Below are positions 4,876 to 6,257 of a stretch of DNA of 6,257 bases, piece by piece; positions within the stretch are counted from its first letter, which is position 1; each line of letters starts with the position of its first letter. Below the pieces are notes generated by a model. That model was not told where the DNA came from, searched no databases, and worked only from the letters and a program-made list of their open reading frames with translations. A program made the translations under genes and the position numbers. Source of the DNA: Puniceicoccales bacterium (lineage in GTDB: Bacteria; Verrucomicrobiota; Verrucomicrobiia; Opitutales; JAIRLM01). The stretch lies in the NCBI GenBank assembly GCA_031287845.1, contig JAITSI010000078.1, positions 1 to 6,257 on the forward strand. The letters are read 5' to 3'.

Positions 4876-6257
4876 CTATTGTTTTTGGTTCTGCTGTAAA
4901 TTTGATTTGAGAAATGAACAATCAGGCTTGAATTTTTTTTTCGTTGGCGTGGATGAATTTGGCCCATCTTCCAACACCTCACATGACATTTCACGGTCAT
5001 ATTTTTTCGAAAAACCACTTACTTCCAAAAATTTAGCAAGCGTAGAAAGACTTTTTTTCAGCACACTTCCAGGGAACGCTAGCGAGGTTCCTTTTCCGAG
5101 CCTCCACATTTCTCCTAGCATGTACGCAAGACACCCCCTAATAAGGACAATTCTTTTTGGCTTACCAGGAACCGTAATTTGACCCCGCCCCTGACCCAGA
5201 TCAATCATGTCGCATTGCAAGCTCTCAATTTCTTCCACACGCAGCCCACAGTGAAAAACAAGGAAAAAGATGATGAAAGCGGAGGGGTCTTGATATCGAA
5301 GGGTGCAATGAAGGGTGTAGTAAGGTCTAGTATCACGTTGCGTAGACAAGTTCGTATTTTGAGGAATATTTATTAGTGAAAAACTAACGGTTTCCCTGGT
5401 CCAGTAAAACTCTCCCCTGCCTTCCCTAATATGATTAATAGCAATTGGAGTATCGGAGTGATAGCGCTGCATCCATCCAATGAAAGCATAGTAGCTTTTT
5501 TCGAAGAATTCTTTGTCGAAAACGAGATTTTTTTTATTTTTCATACCCAGGAACATTTTCGCCGATTCCAGTGGGATTTGCAGATCGCAGTCTATCTGCA
5601 TTTTCTTGCCATCTTTGGTTTCAAGCGTGATTGTTTTTCCACCATCGTTAATTTGATTCCGGCGTAGATTTTGGATCATTTCCGGATCCAATCCCTTTGC
5701 CAGGGTCAAATAGGCAATGGCATAGGCATCCGAATCCTGCCACAGCAGATCGGATTTCATTTTATTGAGCAGCTCCTGGATCTGCCGATCAATATGCACA
5801 TCCTGCTGCTTTTCAATTACTTTCGGAAGATTTTTAAAACGCCCACAGGCAAAATAAAGGGGCCAAATTCCGCAGATGGCCGGAAAGACAGCTCCGATGA
5901 TGACAAAAATCGCACAAATTGCACAGTCCGTCATTACTGGCCAACATTCGACACAGCTAACGCCGGTGGATATGCTACCGATAAGGCTGATCAGCGGGGC
6001 CGTAACCATCAGAATAACGGTAACAGCCGTTGGAAGGACCATCACCCCACCCAGGGTAAGGCATAGGAACACAACGGAAGCAATCATTGCCAATGATAGG
6101 ATCACGCTCAGGACAGCAAGTGCGATACCCGCAACCAGATAAATACGGGCGCGCGTGGTCTCCGTTTTGCTTACATTGTCCAGGATGGGGTCCGTTTTTA
6201 TGTTATTAACGAGCGTTTCCGAGGAAACGCTGTCCCCATCATTTATGGAGACCGCAT
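4876..6257 (-). CDS. Membrane-anchored protein with two tandem tyrosine-recombinase-like segments (5' end outside window)
   Basis: The minus frame is open from the right edge to a TAG at 4876-4878, about 459 residues, with no in-window ATG near its beginning; the GTG at 6105 is inside a hydrophobic helix, so the true start is beyond 6257. After a polar stretch, a long hydrophobic region (codons from about 6140 to 5975) is followed by CVEC-x6-CAIC (5914-5955) and a further membrane segment (to about 5835). The soluble part holds two similar stretches: one around AYLTLAKGLDPEMIQNL (codons about 5665-5715) and one around FLVFHCGLRVEEIESL (about 5218-5263). Both resemble box I of tyrosine recombinases (G-L-R-x-x-E-[IL]-x-x-L), each followed by a Lys-bearing beta strand. 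The first has Asp in place of the catalytic Arg. I find no H-x-x-R or catalytic Tyr in either, so recombinase activity is doubtful. The tail is Lys-rich. Base composition is clearly lower in GC than the neighbouring core. Confidence 0.7.
   Translation of the reverse strand, partial: AVSINDGDSVSSETLVNNIKTDPILDNVSKTETTRARIYLVAGIALAVLSVILSLAMIASVVFLCLTLGGVMVLPTAVTVILMVTAPLISLIGSISTGVSCVECWPVMTDCAICAIFVIIGAVFPAICGIWPLYFACGRFKNLPKVIEKQQDVHIDRQIQELLNKMKSDLLWQDSDAYAIAYLTLAKGLDPEMIQNLRRNQINDGGKTITLETKDGKKMQIDCDLQIPLESAKMFLGMKNKKNLVFDKEFFEKSYYAFIGWMQRYHSDTPIAINHIREGRGEFYWTRETVSFSLINIPQNTNLSTQRDTRPYYTLHCTLRYQDPSAFIIFFLVFHCGLRVEEIESLQCDMIDLGQGRGQITVPGKPKRIVLIRGCLAYMLGEMWRLGKGTSLAFPGSVLKKSLSTLAKFLEVSGFSKKYDREMSCEVLEDGPNSSTPTKKKFKPDCSFLKSNLQQNQKQ

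Noticed and set aside
4515..5018. Minus-strand frame with HVR and a later Tyr, considered as a frameshifted recombinase C-terminus
   Set aside because: The His-Arg spacing is H-x-R instead of H-x-x-R, and most of the frame is antisense to the permease gene, so a frameshift is not supported.

Overview
The window looks like a chromosomal segment of a diderm (Gram-negative) bacterium. Two of its genes belong to lipid A / LPS export families, and both sit in a very GC-rich block. The genes on either side are visibly more AT-rich and encode membrane proteins of unknown function. Two of these flanking proteins have long paired hydrophobic segments that recall, only by architecture, the membrane hairpins of host-associated PVC-group bacteria such as Chlamydiae and relatives. 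The taxonomic hint is weak: I can support 'diderm, GC-rich core', but not a genus.

Layout. (1) 1-1137, plus strand: the 3' end of an unrecognised gene (to 196), then after 3 bases a 130-residue protein with a hydrophobic hairpin (200-592), then a 160-residue helical protein with one hydrophobic segment and a charged helix (655-1137). (2) 1138-1505: a hairpin-rich, GC-rich intergenic stretch without a credible gene. (3) 1506-4656, the GC-rich core: a minus-strand LpxL/HtrB-type acyltransferase (1506-2819) that carries a truncated GT9/heptosyltransferase-like domain at its C-terminus. It is transcribed divergently from a RimJ/RimL-type GNAT acetyltransferase (2929-3516), which is followed 12 bases later by an LptF/LptG-family permease (3529-4656). 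(4) 4657-4875: a convergent intergenic stretch. (5) 4876 to the right edge, minus strand: a partial gene for a membrane-anchored protein whose soluble part contains two tandem segments resembling the first half of a tyrosine-recombinase catalytic domain.

The acyltransferase would act on lipid A at the inner membrane. The permease would belong to the machinery that extracts finished LPS from that membrane. Their proximity suggests a small envelope-biogenesis cluster, with the acetyltransferase as a passenger or modifier.

The most unusual observation is a dispersed element of about 140 bp present twice, at 1369-1505 (minus) and 4657-4797 (plus). Each copy begins right at the stop codon of a core gene, lies in the same orientation as that gene, and is followed about 20-25 bases later by a strong hairpin. 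The two copies therefore bracket the GC-rich core as inverted repeats. The second is the duplicated recombinase-like fold in a membrane protein. The third is a vestigial glycosyltransferase domain, lacking its catalytic Asp and its donor-binding half, fused to a lipid A acyltransferase.
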